A stretch of DNA of 64,000 nucleotides from an uncultured Schumannella sp. (GCF_905479755.1 NZ_CAJQNT010000007.1:20498-84497); one strand, 5' to 3'; shown: positions 9,099-18,033, counted from the first letter of the stretch. Program-made: numbers and translations. The notes: generated by a model not told the origin, from the sequence alone.

Positions 9099-10220
9099 CT
9101 ACGCGACGAAGGCTGCCGACTGCTCGGCGATCTCGCGTTCCTCGTCGGTTGGCACCACGAGCACCGCGACCGGCGCGTCGTCGGGCGAGATGCGCCGGGC
9201 GCCGCGCGCGCCCGACTCGTTGAGTGCGTCGTCGACGTAGAGCCCCAGGAAGCCGAGCCGTTCGACGGCGCGGCGGCGCAGCTCGGCATCGTTCTCGCCG
9301 ACACCCGCCGTGAACACGAGCGCGTCGATCCCGCCGAGTTGCGCGGCGTAGGCGCCGATGTAGTGCCGCAACCGGTGCACGACGATGTCGAGCGTCGCGC
9401 GCGCCGCCTCGTCGCCCGCATCCGCTGCGGCGTGCACATCGCGCATGTCGGCGTGGCCGGAGAGCCCCAAGAGCCCGCTCTCGCGATTCAGGAGCGTGTA
9501 GAGTTCGGCGATCGTGAAGCCCTCCGTGCGCGCCAGGTGGACGAGCACGGCGGGATCGATGTCGCCCGAGCGCGTGCCCATCACGAGTCCTTGCAGCGGC
9601 GTCATCCCCATCGAGGTATCGACCGAGCGGCCACCGGAGATCGCGGCCGCCGAGGCGCCGTTGCCGAGGTGCAAGACGACCATGCGTAGCTCGCCGAGCG
9701 GGCGGTCGAGGAAGGTCGCGGCCTGCCGGGACACGATCTGGTACGAGGTGCCGTGGAAGCCGTAGCGGCGCACCCCGGCGCGCGCGGCGAGCTCGCGGTC
9801 GATCGCGTACTCGCGCGCTTCGACCGGCAGGGTGGCGTGGAATGCCGTGTCGAACACCGCGACGTGCGGCACATCGGGGAAGGCGGCCCGCGCCCCGCGG
9901 ATGCCGAGCAGCGCGGGCGGGTTGTGCAGCGGCGCGAGCACCGCGAGGCGCTCGATCGCCGCCTCCACCTCGTCGTCGATGAGCGCGGGGCCGTCGAAGA
10001 TCGCGCCGCCGTGCACGACGCGGTGTCCGATGACATCCACCGGGACATCGCCGAGCTCCTCGCGGATGCGTCGCAGCGCCTCGCCGTGATCGGCGACCCC
10101 AGAGCCGGGAACGCCGATGCGCTCGATCATGCCGGAGGCGCGGACCTCGCCGGTCGGCAGTTCGAGCAGTCGGTACTTGATCGACGAGGATCCGGTGTTC
10201 ACAACGAAGACGTGGGTCAC
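9099..10220 (-). CDS. ackA: Acetate kinase
   Basis: This enzyme interconverts acetyl phosphate plus ADP with acetate plus ATP in the cytoplasm. The 373 residues, slightly short of the roughly 400 common in the family, begin with the ASKHA-fold phosphate-1 motif (VVNTGSSSIKYRLL). They continue with VIGHRVVHGG, VFDTAFHATLP, RRYGFHGTSYQ, LHLGNGASAAAI and DTSMGMTPLQGL, all family signatures. The catalytic Glu/Arg region (FTAGVGENDAELR) is near residue 320. Its GTG start overlaps the pta stop (GTGA), so it is the last gene of a CoA-disulfide reductase fusion - pta - ackA operon. Acetyl phosphate made by the phosphoketolase encoded at 53136 could feed it. Confidence 0.97.
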   Translation of the reverse strand: MTHVFVVNTGSSSIKYRLLELPTGEVRASGMIERIGVPGSGVADHGEALRRIREELGDVPVDVIGHRVVHGGAIFDGPALIDDEVEAAIERLAVLAPLHNPPALLGIRGARAAFPDVPHVAVFDTAFHATLPVEAREYAIDRELAARAGVRRYGFHGTSYQIVSRQAATFLDRPLGELRMVVLHLGNGASAAAISGGRSVDTSMGMTPLQGLVMGTRSGDIDPAVLVHLARTEGFTIAELYTLLNRESGLLGLSGHADMRDVHAAADAGDEAARATLDIVVHRLRHYIGAYAAQLGGIDALVFTAGVGENDAELRRRAVERLGFLGLYVDDALNESGARGARRISPDDAPVAVLVVPTDEEREIAEQSAAFVA

Positions 10221-12331
10221 GCGTCGGGCTCGCTTCCCTGCTGGGCCTGGATCGCAGTGATCGCGATCGTGTTGACGATGTCGCGCACCAACGCGCCCCG
10301 CGAGAGGTCGTTGATGGGCTTGTTCAGTCCCTGGAGGACCGGGCCGATGGCGAGCGCGCCGGCGCTGCGCTGCACGGCTTTGTAGGTGTTGTTGCCGGTG
10401 TTGAGATCGGGGAACACGAACACGGTCGCGCGCCCGGCGACGTCCGAGCCGGGCATTTTGGAGGCGCCGACGGTCGGGTCGGCGGCGGCGTCGTACTGGA
10501 TCGGCCCCGCCACCGGCAGCTGCGGCTCCCGTTCGCGCACGAGCGCCGTGGCGGCACGCACACGGTCGACCTCGGCGCCCGATCCTGATTCGCCGGTCGA
10601 GTAGCTGAGCATGGCGACGCGCGGGTCGATGCCGAAGGTGCGCGCGGTGTGCGCCGCCGAGATGGCGATGTCGGCGAGTTGTTCGGTGGTCGGCTCGGGA
10701 ATCACGGCGCAGTCGCCGTAGACGAGCACGCGGTCGGCGAGCGCCATCAGGAACACGCTCGAAACGACCGAGACGCCGGGGGCGGTCTTGACGAACTCGA
10801 AGGCGGGGCGAATGGTGTGCGCGGTGGTGTGGGCGGCGCCCGAGACCATGCCGTCGGCGAGCCCCAGGTGCACCATCATCGTGCCGAAGTACGAGACGTC
10901 GGTCATGGTGTCGCGCGCCTGTTCGAGCGCGATGCCCTTGTGGGCGCGCAGGCGGGTGTATTCGAGCGCGAAGTTCTCGTGCAGTTCGGGGTCGCTCGTC
11001 GAGATGATCGCGGTGTCGCCGAGGTCGACCCCGAGTTCGGCGGCGCGGGCGCGGACGGCCCGCTCGTCGCCGAGGATCGTGAGCCGGGCGATTCCGCGCG
11101 CCACGACGATGCCGGCGGCGCGCAGGATGCGGTCGTCGCCTCCCTCGGGAAGGACGATGTGGCGCTGTTTGGCGCGGGCGCGTTCCAGCAGCGAGTACTC
11201 GAACCTCACCGGGGTCATCACCGCCGCGGGCGCGAGGCTCAGCGCCGCGACGAGCGCCTCGGAGTCGACGTGGTCGTCGAACAGGGCGAGTGCGCGCGCG
11301 TACTTCTGCGGCGAGTCGGCGGCGAGTCGGCTGTGCGCGTTGGTGATCCGCAGCGCCGTGTCGTAGGTGCCGAGCGCGGTGCGGGCGATCGGGAGCGGCG
11401 AGTCCAGGCCGGCCAGTAGCGTCTCGATCGAGGCGGCGACCGGGAACCCGCCGTTCAGGACGACGCCCGACAGCGACGGGAAGGTCTCCGACATGTGCGC
11501 GACGACCGCGCCCACCAGGACGTCGGAGCGGTCACCGGGGACCACGATGACGGCGCCCTCGAGGAGTCTCGGAAGCACGTTCTCGAGCGTCATCCCCGCG
11601 ACGACAACGTCGAGCACGGGACGGTCGAGGAGTTCGGCATCGCCGCGCAGCAGTTCGGCTTCGGCCGCATCCAGAACGGTCCGCAACAGCGGAGAGACGA
11701 GTTCGTGGTCTTCGGGGATCGCCCAGGTCGGCAGGTCGTGGTTGCGCGTCGAGCGCCGCACGGCGGCCACCACCTCGTCGAGGTGGTCCGGGTCGGCCCG
11801 ATTCACGATGATCGCGAGCACGTCGGCGTGCTCGGAGTGCAGCTCGCCGGCAGCGATCGCGGCCACCTCGGCGATGTCTTCGGGCGAGCGCGCCTCATCG
11901 CTGTCGGCCCGACGGCCGCCCACCACGAGCAGCACGCTGGCGGCCAGGTTGGCGGCGATCCGGCCGTTGACGCCCAGCTCCGTGGGCGTCCCGACGTCGG
12001 TGTAATCGGATCCGAGGATCACGACGGCGTCGCAGCGTTCCTCGATGCGCGCGAAACGCTCCACGATCCGCGCGAGGGCCGCATCCGGGTCGTCGTGCAC
12101 CGCGGCGTAGGTGGTGCCGATGCACTCCTCGTAGTGAAGATCCGCGCTCGCATGTTCGAGAAGCATCTCGAGGATGTAGTCGGGCTCGGTCGTGGAACGC
12201 GCGATGGGGCGGAACACCCCGACGCGCTCGACGCTGCGCTGGAGCGTCGTGACCAGGCCCACGGCGACGGTCGACTTGCCGGTGCCGCCTTCGGCGGAGC
12301 TCAGGTAGATCCGAGTAGCCACGGTGCCCAC
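10217..12331 (-). CDS. pta: Phosphate acetyltransferase
   Basis: The enzyme converts acetyl-CoA plus phosphate to acetyl phosphate plus CoA. The 704-residue product is the long form: an N-terminal P-loop BioD-like domain (SSAEGGTGKSTVAVGL), a central DRTGG domain (about residues 215-325), and a C-terminal PTA_PTB catalytic domain from about residue 375 (RQHIVLPEGGDDRILRAAG-type start, SGAAHTTAHTIRPAFEF, FVFPDLNTGNNTYKAVQR). It starts 9 bp after the upstream reductase fusion and overlaps ackA by 4 bp. GTG 12331 is the ORF start; a second GTG at 12322 is also possible, and neither has a strong Shine-Dalgarno. Confidence 0.97.
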   Translation of the reverse strand: MGTVATRIYLSSAEGGTGKSTVAVGLVTTLQRSVERVGVFRPIARSTTEPDYILEMLLEHASADLHYEECIGTTYAAVHDDPDAALARIVERFARIEERCDAVVILGSDYTDVGTPTELGVNGRIAANLAASVLLVVGGRRADSDEARSPEDIAEVAAIAAGELHSEHADVLAIIVNRADPDHLDEVVAAVRRSTRNHDLPTWAIPEDHELVSPLLRTVLDAAEAELLRGDAELLDRPVLDVVVAGMTLENVLPRLLEGAVIVVPGDRSDVLVGAVVAHMSETFPSLSGVVLNGGFPVAASIETLLAGLDSPLPIARTALGTYDTALRITNAHSRLAADSPQKYARALALFDDHVDSEALVAALSLAPAAVMTPVRFEYSLLERARAKQRHIVLPEGGDDRILRAAGIVVARGIARLTILGDERAVRARAAELGVDLGDTAIISTSDPELHENFALEYTRLRAHKGIALEQARDTMTDVSYFGTMMVHLGLADGMVSGAAHTTAHTIRPAFEFVKTAPGVSVVSSVFLMALADRVLVYGDCAVIPEPTTEQLADIAISAAHTARTFGIDPRVAMLSYSTGESGSGAEVDRVRAATALVREREPQLPVAGPIQYDAAADPTVGASKMPGSDVAGRATVFVFPDLNTGNNTYKAVQRSAGALAIGPVLQGLNKPINDLSRGALVRDIVNTIAITAIQAQQGSEPDA

Positions 12332-12340
12332 GCTACGCGA

Positions 12341-14857
12341 CTAAATGAACAGCGTCGTGGTGGACTCGGCCGCCTCACCGAGGAAGGTAGCGACGCCGCC
12401 CAGTTCGACGTCGTCGATGAGGTCGGACTCGGCGATGCCGAGCAGGTCCATCGTCATTGTGCAGCCGATCAGGCGCGCGCCGCCCGCCTGCGCCGAGGCG
12501 ATCAGCTCGGGCAGCGAGGCGACGCCGTTCTTCTTCATGACCTGCTTGATCATCGCCGTGCCGGCGCCCATCATGTGCATCTGCGAGAGGGTGAGCTTGT
12601 CGGCTCCGCGCGGCATCATCGCGCCGAACATCTTGTCCATTGCGCTGCGTTCGCGCTTCGGCGGGTCGTCGCGGCGCAGCGCGTTGAGGCCCCAGAAGGT
12701 GAAGAACATCGACACCTCTTCGCCCATCGCCACCGCGCCGTTGGCGATGATGAACGCGGCGATGATCTTGTCGAGGTCGCCCGAGAACACGACGAACGAG
12801 AGCTTCGGGGTCGTCGGCGCGACCACGGCGCCCTGCCCGAAGGCCGAGGGCGCGGCACCACCCTTGCGGATGGTGGCGACGTAGCCGGGGCCTTCCGGGG
12901 TGATGCTGACGAGTTCGTGGCCGTTGCGGCGCACCCAGGCGGGTGCGTCGAGCGCGAAACCCGGGTCCGAGACGTGGACGACGACCTCGTCACCGGCGTT
13001 CAGCTCCTTGACCTTGTCGGCGAGCTTCATGATCGGGCCGGGGCAGGCGAGGCCCGAGCAGTCGAGGTCGACCGAGATGCCGCTGCCCTCGGCGACGATC
13101 TTCGCCTGCGCGACGGCCGCCTTCAGTTCGGCGGATTCGGCGTAGGCCATGAGCGCCGGCGTCGGCTCGGCCGTGTCGGGGGCCAGCTCATGCCACGAGC
13201 GGAAGGTCTCCGAGCCGCCGGAGAGCGTCTTGACGTCGGTGAAGCCGCGCTGCACGAGCGAGCGGTGGGCCAGATAACTGCGGAAGCCGACCGCGCAGTA
13301 CAGGCGCAGCGGTGTCGCGCGATCCCAATCTTTCGAGGCCTCCCGAATCGTGGCGAGGGGCACGTTCTCGGCGCCCGGCAGGTGCCAGATGGAGAACTCC
13401 TCCTCGGTGCGCACGTCGATCACGCGCGCTCCCTCGACGGCGGCCGGGTACTCCTGCGCGTACCAGAGGTCGAAGTCGCCGAGGAGCACGTTGCTCGCGA
13501 CGAATCCCGCCATGTTGACCGGGTCTTTCGCCGAGCCGAACGGGGGAGCGTAGGCCAGTTCGAGCTCTTGCAGATCCCAGACGGTGAGACCTGCCCGCAG
13601 GGCGGTGGCGAAGACATCCAGGCGCTTGTCGACGCCGTCGAACCCGGCGACCTGTGCACCGAGGATGCGGCCGTCGGCGGGCGAGAACAGCAACTTCATG
13701 TTCATCATCGCCGTGCCCGGGTAGTACCCGGCGTGGCCGGAGGGGTGCACATGCACGGCGCGGTAGTCGACGCCCTCGGCGATCAGTTGGCGTTCGGTCG
13801 CACCGGTGCCCCCGGCCACCATGTCGAACACTTTGACGATCGAGGTGCCCTGAGTGGACGTGTACTCGGTGTCGCGCCCGCAGATGTTCTCGGCCGCGAC
13901 GCGCGCCTCGCGGTTGGCGGGCCCGGCGAGCGGCGCGAGAAAGCTGCCCGGCAGCACGGTGTGCGGCGTCTCGACGCTGTCGCCGGCGGCCCAGATGTGC
14001 GGGTCGGAGGTCCGCATGTGGGTGTCGACGGTGATGCCGCCGTGCGCGCCGAGTTCGAGTCCCGCATCCACCGCCAGTCGCGTGGACGGCCGGACGCCCG
14101 CCGAGAGGATGACGAGGTCGGCGGGCAGGAACACCGAACTGTTCAGCTCGACCGTGAGGGAGCCGTTCGGGTTCGGGGTGAAGGCGGCGGCCGCGGTCTT
14201 CAGGTGGAGTCCGATGCCGCGGCTGCGAGCGTGGCGCTCGAGCGGCACCGAGATCTCGTGATCGAGCGGCGGGAGGATCTGGTCGGCCATCTCGACGACC
14301 TCGACGCTCGCGCCGCGGTGAATCAGGTTCTCGGCCATCTCCAGGCCGATGTAGCCGGCGCCGATGACGACGCAGCGCACCGGTCCGCGCTCGCCCGCCT
14401 CGGCGGCGGCGAGAGCGGCGTCGAGCTGCGCCTTGATCTGATCCATGTCGCCGATGCGGCGCAGCACGTGGATGCCCGGCAGATCGATCCCGGGAAGCGG
14501 CGGGCGGAGCGGTTCGGCGCCGACGCACAGCGCGAGGGCGTCGTAGCTCTCGGTGTACTCGCGGCCGGTCTCGAGCTCGCGCACGGTGACGGTCTTGGCG
14601 GCGCGGTCGATCGAGGTCACGTCGCTGGCGATCCGCACATCGATGTCGAGCGACTCGCGCAGGCTCTCCGGCGTCTGCAGCAGCAGTCGGTCGCGATCGG
14701 TGATGACCTCGCCGATGTGGTACGGCAGACCGCAGTTGGCGAACGAGACGTGGTGGCCCCGTTCGAGCACGATGATCTCGGCGTTCTCGTCCAGGCGACG
14801 CGCGCGGGCGGCGACGGATGCTCCGGCGGCGACGCCGCCGACAACGACCAGCTTCAC
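12341..14857 (-). CDS. CoA-disulfide reductase fused to rhodanese, TusA and DsrE domains
   Basis: This 838-residue protein joins four sulfur-handling modules. Residues 1-450 form a pyridine nucleotide-disulfide oxidoreductase (FAD motif VVVGGVAAGASVAARAR, single redox Cys in SFANCGLPYHIG) of the CoA-disulfide/polysulfide reductase group. About 460-550 is a rhodanese domain with active Cys in LYCAVGFRS. About 590-665 is a TusA-like domain with CPGP (near 602). About 685-838 is a DsrE-like domain with Cys in IGCTMTMDLLG (near 799). GTG 14857 is preferred over the longer ORF start at 14872 because a GGAGG lies 5-6 bp before it. The gene heads an operon with pta and ackA, with a DosR-like box 88 bp upstream. 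Likely job: reduce CoA disulfide, persulfide or polysulfide and move sulfane sulfur. Confidence 0.9.
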   Translation of the reverse strand: MKLVVVGGVAAGASVAARARRLDENAEIIVLERGHHVSFANCGLPYHIGEVITDRDRLLLQTPESLRESLDIDVRIASDVTSIDRAAKTVTVRELETGREYTESYDALALCVGAEPLRPPLPGIDLPGIHVLRRIGDMDQIKAQLDAALAAAEAGERGPVRCVVIGAGYIGLEMAENLIHRGASVEVVEMADQILPPLDHEISVPLERHARSRGIGLHLKTAAAAFTPNPNGSLTVELNSSVFLPADLVILSAGVRPSTRLAVDAGLELGAHGGITVDTHMRTSDPHIWAAGDSVETPHTVLPGSFLAPLAGPANREARVAAENICGRDTEYTSTQGTSIVKVFDMVAGGTGATERQLIAEGVDYRAVHVHPSGHAGYYPGTAMMNMKLLFSPADGRILGAQVAGFDGVDKRLDVFATALRAGLTVWDLQELELAYAPPFGSAKDPVNMAGFVASNVLLGDFDLWYAQEYPAAVEGARVIDVRTEEEFSIWHLPGAENVPLATIREASKDWDRATPLRLYCAVGFRSYLAHRSLVQRGFTDVKTLSGGSETFRSWHELAPDTAEPTPALMAYAESAELKAAVAQAKIVAEGSGISVDLDCSGLACPGPIMKLADKVKELNAGDEVVVHVSDPGFALDAPAWVRRNGHELVSITPEGPGYVATIRKGGAAPSAFGQGAVVAPTTPKLSFVVFSGDLDKIIAAFIIANGAVAMGEEVSMFFTFWGLNALRRDDPPKRERSAMDKMFGAMMPRGADKLTLSQMHMMGAGTAMIKQVMKKNGVASLPELIASAQAGGARLIGCTMTMDLLGIAESDLIDDVELGGVATFLGEAAESTTTLFI

Positions 14858-14944
14858 GATGTTCCTCCACACCTCGGGAGTCGGAACTCGCGCGTGTCGC
14901 GAGTCGACTCCTGCCAGTCAAGAGGGCGAGCAGGCGCGCGGACA

Positions 14945-14958
14945 GTGCCGAAGGTCCC
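14945..14958 (-). promoter_or_regulatory. DosR-like box upstream of the reductase-pta-ackA operon
   Basis: The minus strand reads GGGACCTTCGGCAC, identical to the box at 7149. It sits 88 bp before the start codon of the reductase fusion and overlaps no gene. The convergent position relative to the CAP-domain gene means it can only serve the reductase operon. Confidence 0.6.
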
Positions 14959-14990
14959 TCAGGGGCAGCGCCGAGTCGTGCGGTCGGGCC

Positions 14991-15707
14991 TCAACACGGA
15001 GTGCCGAAGACTTCGGCCCAGTACACCCGGCCGTCGCTCCCGGTCGCCTTGGCGAGACCCATCTGGGTGTTGTCGCTCAGGATGTTGGCGAGGTGGCCGG
15101 GGGAGCCCACCCAGCCGTTGTGGACCGCGGCGCCGGAGGTGTAGCCCGCCGCGACGTTCTCGGCGACGGCGCACCAGCGGTAGCCCGCCGCGGTCACGCG
15201 CGCGCCGAGTCCGCCCCCGCCGTCGTGCGTCATCTGCTGGTTGCTCGCCTGATACACGGCCTGGGCCCCGGCGGCGGCCGACAGTTTCGCGTTGATCGTG
15301 AGCGGCGGCAGCCCCTCCTCGGCGCGCGTCGCGTTCACGAGTGACAACACGCTGTTCTGGTCGGAGTAGTCGGCGGTCGGGCCCGCGGGGCTCGGTGCCG
15401 CGGGGCTCGAGGGTTCGCTCGCCCCGCTCGCCTCGCTCGCCTCGGGAGCGGAGTCCGGTGATGACGACGCGCCACCGGAGTCGTCGGTCGCCTCGGCGTC
15501 GTCCTCCAGGGCGGCGAGGATCGCGTCGCGGGCGGGACCGTCGCTCGCCACCCGAGGGGCCGCGGCGAACGGCAACCCGCTCGCGCTGCCGGTGTCGGTC
15601 TGGGGTGGGGTGTCGGCCCCCGCGCCGGCGAGCAGGTAGATGCCTCCGACGACCAGCACGCTCGCGCCGACCGCGGTGGCGGCGGAGAGCAGGACGCGAC
15701 GCAACAT
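14991..15707 (-). CDS. CAP-domain secreted or membrane-anchored protein
   Basis: The 238-residue product has an N-terminal hydrophobic segment after MLRR (residues 5-28) that could be a signal peptide or anchor. A Ser/Ala/Pro-rich low-complexity linker follows (about 45-105), then a CAP/SCP domain to the end (LSLVNATRAEEGLPPLTIN, CAVAENVAAGYTSGAAVHN, WVGSPGHLANILS). The domain has the expected His and Glu positions (GWVGSPGHLANIL, AENVAAG). Bacterial CAP proteins are extracellular, and their substrates are largely unknown. An IS481 element lies 69 bp from its start codon on the upstream side, so its native promoter region may have been altered. Confidence 0.85.
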   Translation of the reverse strand: MLRRVLLSAATAVGASVLVVGGIYLLAGAGADTPPQTDTGSASGLPFAAAPRVASDGPARDAILAALEDDAEATDDSGGASSSPDSAPEASEASGASEPSSPAAPSPAGPTADYSDQNSVLSLVNATRAEEGLPPLTINAKLSAAAGAQAVYQASNQQMTHDGGGGLGARVTAAGYRWCAVAENVAAGYTSGAAVHNGWVGSPGHLANILSDNTQMGLAKATGSDGRVYWAEVFGTPC

Positions 15708-15770
15708 GGGGTCTGTCTAACACGGGTCTTCTGCGAGTTCCGTGACATCGCGGCCTCGCGCGGGGCGTGA

Positions 15771-16827
15771 CCTAGCTGTAGTTCCCCGTGACGTTGTGAA
15801 CGCGTTGGGCTGGGGTTAGGCCGCCGATTCCAGTGTGGGGTCGATGGTGATTGTAGTGATGCAGCCAGCGGGGATATTCGTCTGCGCGGGCTTCGTCGCT
15901 TGAGTAGCTGCTGGCGTAGGCCCATTCGGCGGCGAGGGTGCGGTTGAAGCGTTCGACCTTCCCGTTCGTCTGGGGGCGATAGGGCCTGGTCCAGAGGTGC
16001 TTGACACCTGCCAGAGCGTCGGCGAAGGCATAGGAGCGATAGCAGGATCCGTTGTCGGTCATCACGGCGGTGACGGTGATGCCGGCATCGGCGAAGAACT
16101 CGTTGGCGCGGACCCAGAAACCGGCGGCGGTCTCCTTCTTCTCATCGGGCAAGATCTCGGAATAGGCCAGCCGCGAGAAGTCATCGACGGCGTGGTGCAG
16201 GAACGAGTAGCCGCGGCCGCGGTGCGTTGACGGGGCGGCAGCTCTGCCCAGGACTCGGTGACCGCCGCCGTCGGGGATGCGCCCTTGTTTCTTGATGTCG
16301 ACGTGGACAAGTTCTCCTGGTGCTGCGCGTTCGAACCGGATCGGGCGAGAGCGTCGAACCGGCAACCCGGTGCCCTGATCGAGGTGGTGCAGTAGCGGCA
16401 TCGAATACCGTTCCAGCACCCGGCCGACTGTCGATCGCGGAACCCCGAGGTGATAGCCGATGCGATGTGGACCCCAACGGCGCACGAACCGCAACGCGAC
16501 AATCCTGTGCTCAAGCCGCCGTGAGCTGCGCTGCGGCGACGTCTTCGGCCTCGACGACCGGTCCGTCATCGGCAACCCGGCCCGATATCTCGCCGCCCAC
16601 TTCGACGCAGTCGCGGGCGAGCATTGAAACCGCTCCGCAGCTCTCCGGGCGGACCACCCCCGCTCAACAATCAGTTTGGCAAGACGAAGTCGCCCCTCCG
16701 GGGCGAAGGGCGCATTAGCGTGAGTCACGAAGACCTCCGGTTGGCGACGTGTGTGTGGTAACCCACATCGTCCCGGAGGTCTTCGCTAACTCAAACGATC
16801 ACAACGTCCCGAGGAACTACACCTAGC
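15771..16827. mobile_element. IS481-family insertion sequence with 6-bp target duplication
   Basis: The element spans 15777-16821 (1045 bp). The left end TGTAGTTCCCCGTGACGTTG (15777-15802 in full) and the inverted right end TGTAGTTCCTCGGGACGTTG (16796-16821) match at 23 of 26 positions. CCTAGC flanks both sides (15771-15776 and 16822-16827). It fits the NCTAGN target that IS481-type elements are known to prefer. The right duplication contains the TAG stop of the M56 gene, so that gene survives intact. One complete transposase gene lies inside, so the insertion looks recent. Confidence 0.93.
15772..16728 (-). CDS. IS481-family transposase
   Basis: This 318-residue DDE transposase is full length. 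An N-terminal helix-turn-helix (AAERFQCSPATASKWAARYR) is followed by a second HTH and the RNase-H-like catalytic core. Candidate catalytic residues are the Asp in ELVHVDIKKQG, the Asp in VMTDNGSCYRS, and the Glu in RPQTNGKVERFNRT. The YNHHRPHTGIGGLTPAQRV ending is typical. The GTG start is at 16728. The reading frame is intact, so the element may be active. Its stop codon runs into the left inverted repeat and flank. Confidence 0.95.
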   Translation of the reverse strand: MTHANAPFAPEGRLRLAKLIVERGWSARRAAERFQCSPATASKWAARYRAGLPMTDRSSRPKTSPQRSSRRLEHRIVALRFVRRWGPHRIGYHLGVPRSTVGRVLERYSMPLLHHLDQGTGLPVRRSRPIRFERAAPGELVHVDIKKQGRIPDGGGHRVLGRAAAPSTHRGRGYSFLHHAVDDFSRLAYSEILPDEKKETAAGFWVRANEFFADAGITVTAVMTDNGSCYRSYAFADALAGVKHLWTRPYRPQTNGKVERFNRTLAAEWAYASSYSSDEARADEYPRWLHHYNHHRPHTGIGGLTPAQRVHNVTGNYS

Positions 16828-17590
16828 TGATCAGGCGGCGCACACGGTCGGCCGAGCGTCCGGAGCGCCGGCGGCTCTCGAGGTCGATGATGCCGTCGCC
16901 GCGCGCATCCGCGACGGTGAGGATCGCGCGTGCCAGCACCTCGTCGCTCGTCGACTGGCGGGCGCGGTTGTCGGCGAGGATCTCGACGAGCACGGCGACC
17001 TCGGCTTCGGCGCGCACGGCGATCGGGAACCAGGGCAGGGCGCTGCGCCAGGCGCGGAAGGCGAGCAGCAGCAGGTCGTGGCGCTGTTCGACGTGGGCGC
17101 GCTCGTGGGCGATGACCGCCGACAGTTCGTCGGGGCTGAGCCTGTCGAGCAGTCCTTGCGAGAGCACGGTGAGCGAGCCGACCCCGCGGGGCAAGCAGTA
17201 GGCGACCGGTGCGGCGTCGTCGAGCACGCGCGTCTGGGCGCGCGTCGGGTGCGGGGAGGTCAGCAGATCGAGCAGCGCGTGGTGACGCCGGCGCTGCCGG
17301 GCGACGATCACGATGGTGGCCACGAGGTGCCCGAGCAGATAGCCGGCGAGCACGAGTGCCGCGCCGAACGCGATTCCGGCGCCGAGCCGTGAGGCGGGAA
17401 GGATGCCGTAGCCGAGTGCGGCGAAGGCGCCGATCATCGACAACCCGCCGGCGAGACCGATCGCCTGCCAGAGCAGGAGGGCCCGCACGGGGGCGCGGCT
17501 CGGCCACGCGGCGCGGGCGAGCGCGATCGGGACGGGCACCGCGAGCGCGAGGGCAAGCAGCGCGAGGGCGAGGGCGAGCGCTCCGAACAT
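16823..17590 (-). CDS. M56-family (BlaR1-like) membrane metallopeptidase
   Basis: This 255-residue protein has several transmembrane segments (about residues 5-25, 35-60, 75-100, and one near 180-200) and a zinc-metalloprotease HExxH motif in VIAHERAHVEQRHD, about residue 160. It is the minimal form of the BlaR1/MecR1 family without a penicillin-binding sensor domain. Such proteins cleave or inactivate their partner BlaI repressor. The blaI-like gene is immediately upstream (5 bp gap), so they form a sensor/repressor operon. An IS481 copy sits directly on its stop codon, but the 6-bp duplication keeps the stop. Confidence 0.88.
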   Translation of the reverse strand: MFGALALALALLALALAVPVPIALARAAWPSRAPVRALLLWQAIGLAGGLSMIGAFAALGYGILPASRLGAGIAFGAALVLAGYLLGHLVATIVIVARQRRRHHALLDLLTSPHPTRAQTRVLDDAAPVAYCLPRGVGSLTVLSQGLLDRLSPDELSAVIAHERAHVEQRHDLLLLAFRAWRSALPWFPIAVRAEAEVAVLVEILADNRARQSTSDEVLARAILTVADARGDGIIDLESRRRSGRSADRVRRLIS

Positions 17591-17595
17591 GGAGC

Positions 17596-17958
17596 TCAGC
17601 CGTTGCCTGCCAGGAGCCGGCGGAGGACCGCGGCGTCGTCATCGGACACCCCGCCGATGAAGCGTTCGAGCACCGCGCCACGGTCGGCGGCGTCGCCCAG
17701 TACTTCGTGCATCAGTTCGGCGACGTGGTCGGCGCGGGAGGCGGTCGCGGTGTAGCGGTGCGGGCGGGCCGAGCGGTCGCTCGCCACGAATCCCTTTTTC
17801 TCGAGCCGCGAGAGCACGGTGAGGATCGTCGTCGCGGCGAGCGGGCGGCCCGAGTGCCCCGCGTCGAGGCGCTCGAGGATGTCGTACGCGGTGACGGGAA
17901 CCGGGGAGGCCCACACCGCATCCATCACGGATCGTTCGAGTTGACCGAGGCTCGCCAT
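17596..17958 (-). CDS. BlaI/MecI/CopY-family repressor
   Basis: This 120-residue winged-helix protein matches the family length. The N-terminal DNA-binding part (LGQLERSVMDAVWASPVPVTA, then TILTVLSRLEKKGFVASDRS) is followed by a dimerisation tail (LGDAADRGAVLERFIGGVSDDDAAVLRRLLA). It would bind short inverted repeats as a dimer and be released when the co-encoded M56 protease cleaves it. A perfect 7-bp-arm inverted repeat lies 29 bp before its start codon. The divergent gene is cydA, so this repressor may regulate cytochrome bd as well as itself, as actinobacterial BlaI proteins are known to act on respiration genes. Confidence 0.92.
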   Translation of the reverse strand: MASLGQLERSVMDAVWASPVPVTAYDILERLDAGHSGRPLAATTILTVLSRLEKKGFVASDRSARPHRYTATASRADHVAELMHEVLGDAADRGAVLERFIGGVSDDDAAVLRRLLAGNG

Positions 17959-17986
17959 ACAAACATTCTACGCCCCGTCGAACTAC

Positions 17987-18003
17987 TTCTACGGCTCGTA
18001 GAA
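17987..18003. promoter_or_regulatory. Candidate BlaI operator between blaI-like gene and cydA
   Basis: TTCTACG-GCT-CGTAGAA is a perfect inverted repeat with 7-bp arms and a 3-bp spacer. It lies in the divergent gap between the BlaI-like gene (start 17958) and cydA (start 18128). CTAC...GTAG symmetry is typical of BlaI/CopY operators. A further CTAC half-site (17983-17986) and TTCTACG (near 17967) precede it, suggesting multiple binding. Confidence 0.55.
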
Positions 18004-18033
18004 AAACAGGTATCCTAGATCCCGGAACCAGAC

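Noticed and set aside
8301..9439. Long repetitive ORFs (216 and 359 codons) on the minus strand encoding HVSHRSRG-like repeats
   Set aside because: They are translations of the GC-rich repeat array and run into ackA in another frame. No start signal or domain is present, and the repeats are better explained as DNA or RNA structure.
11495..15295. A 1266-codon open frame on the plus strand
   Set aside because: It is antisense to pta and the CoA-disulfide reductase fusion, which have full motif sets. Its composition (Arg, Gly, Asp, His-rich) is the usual artefact of high-GC third-position bias.
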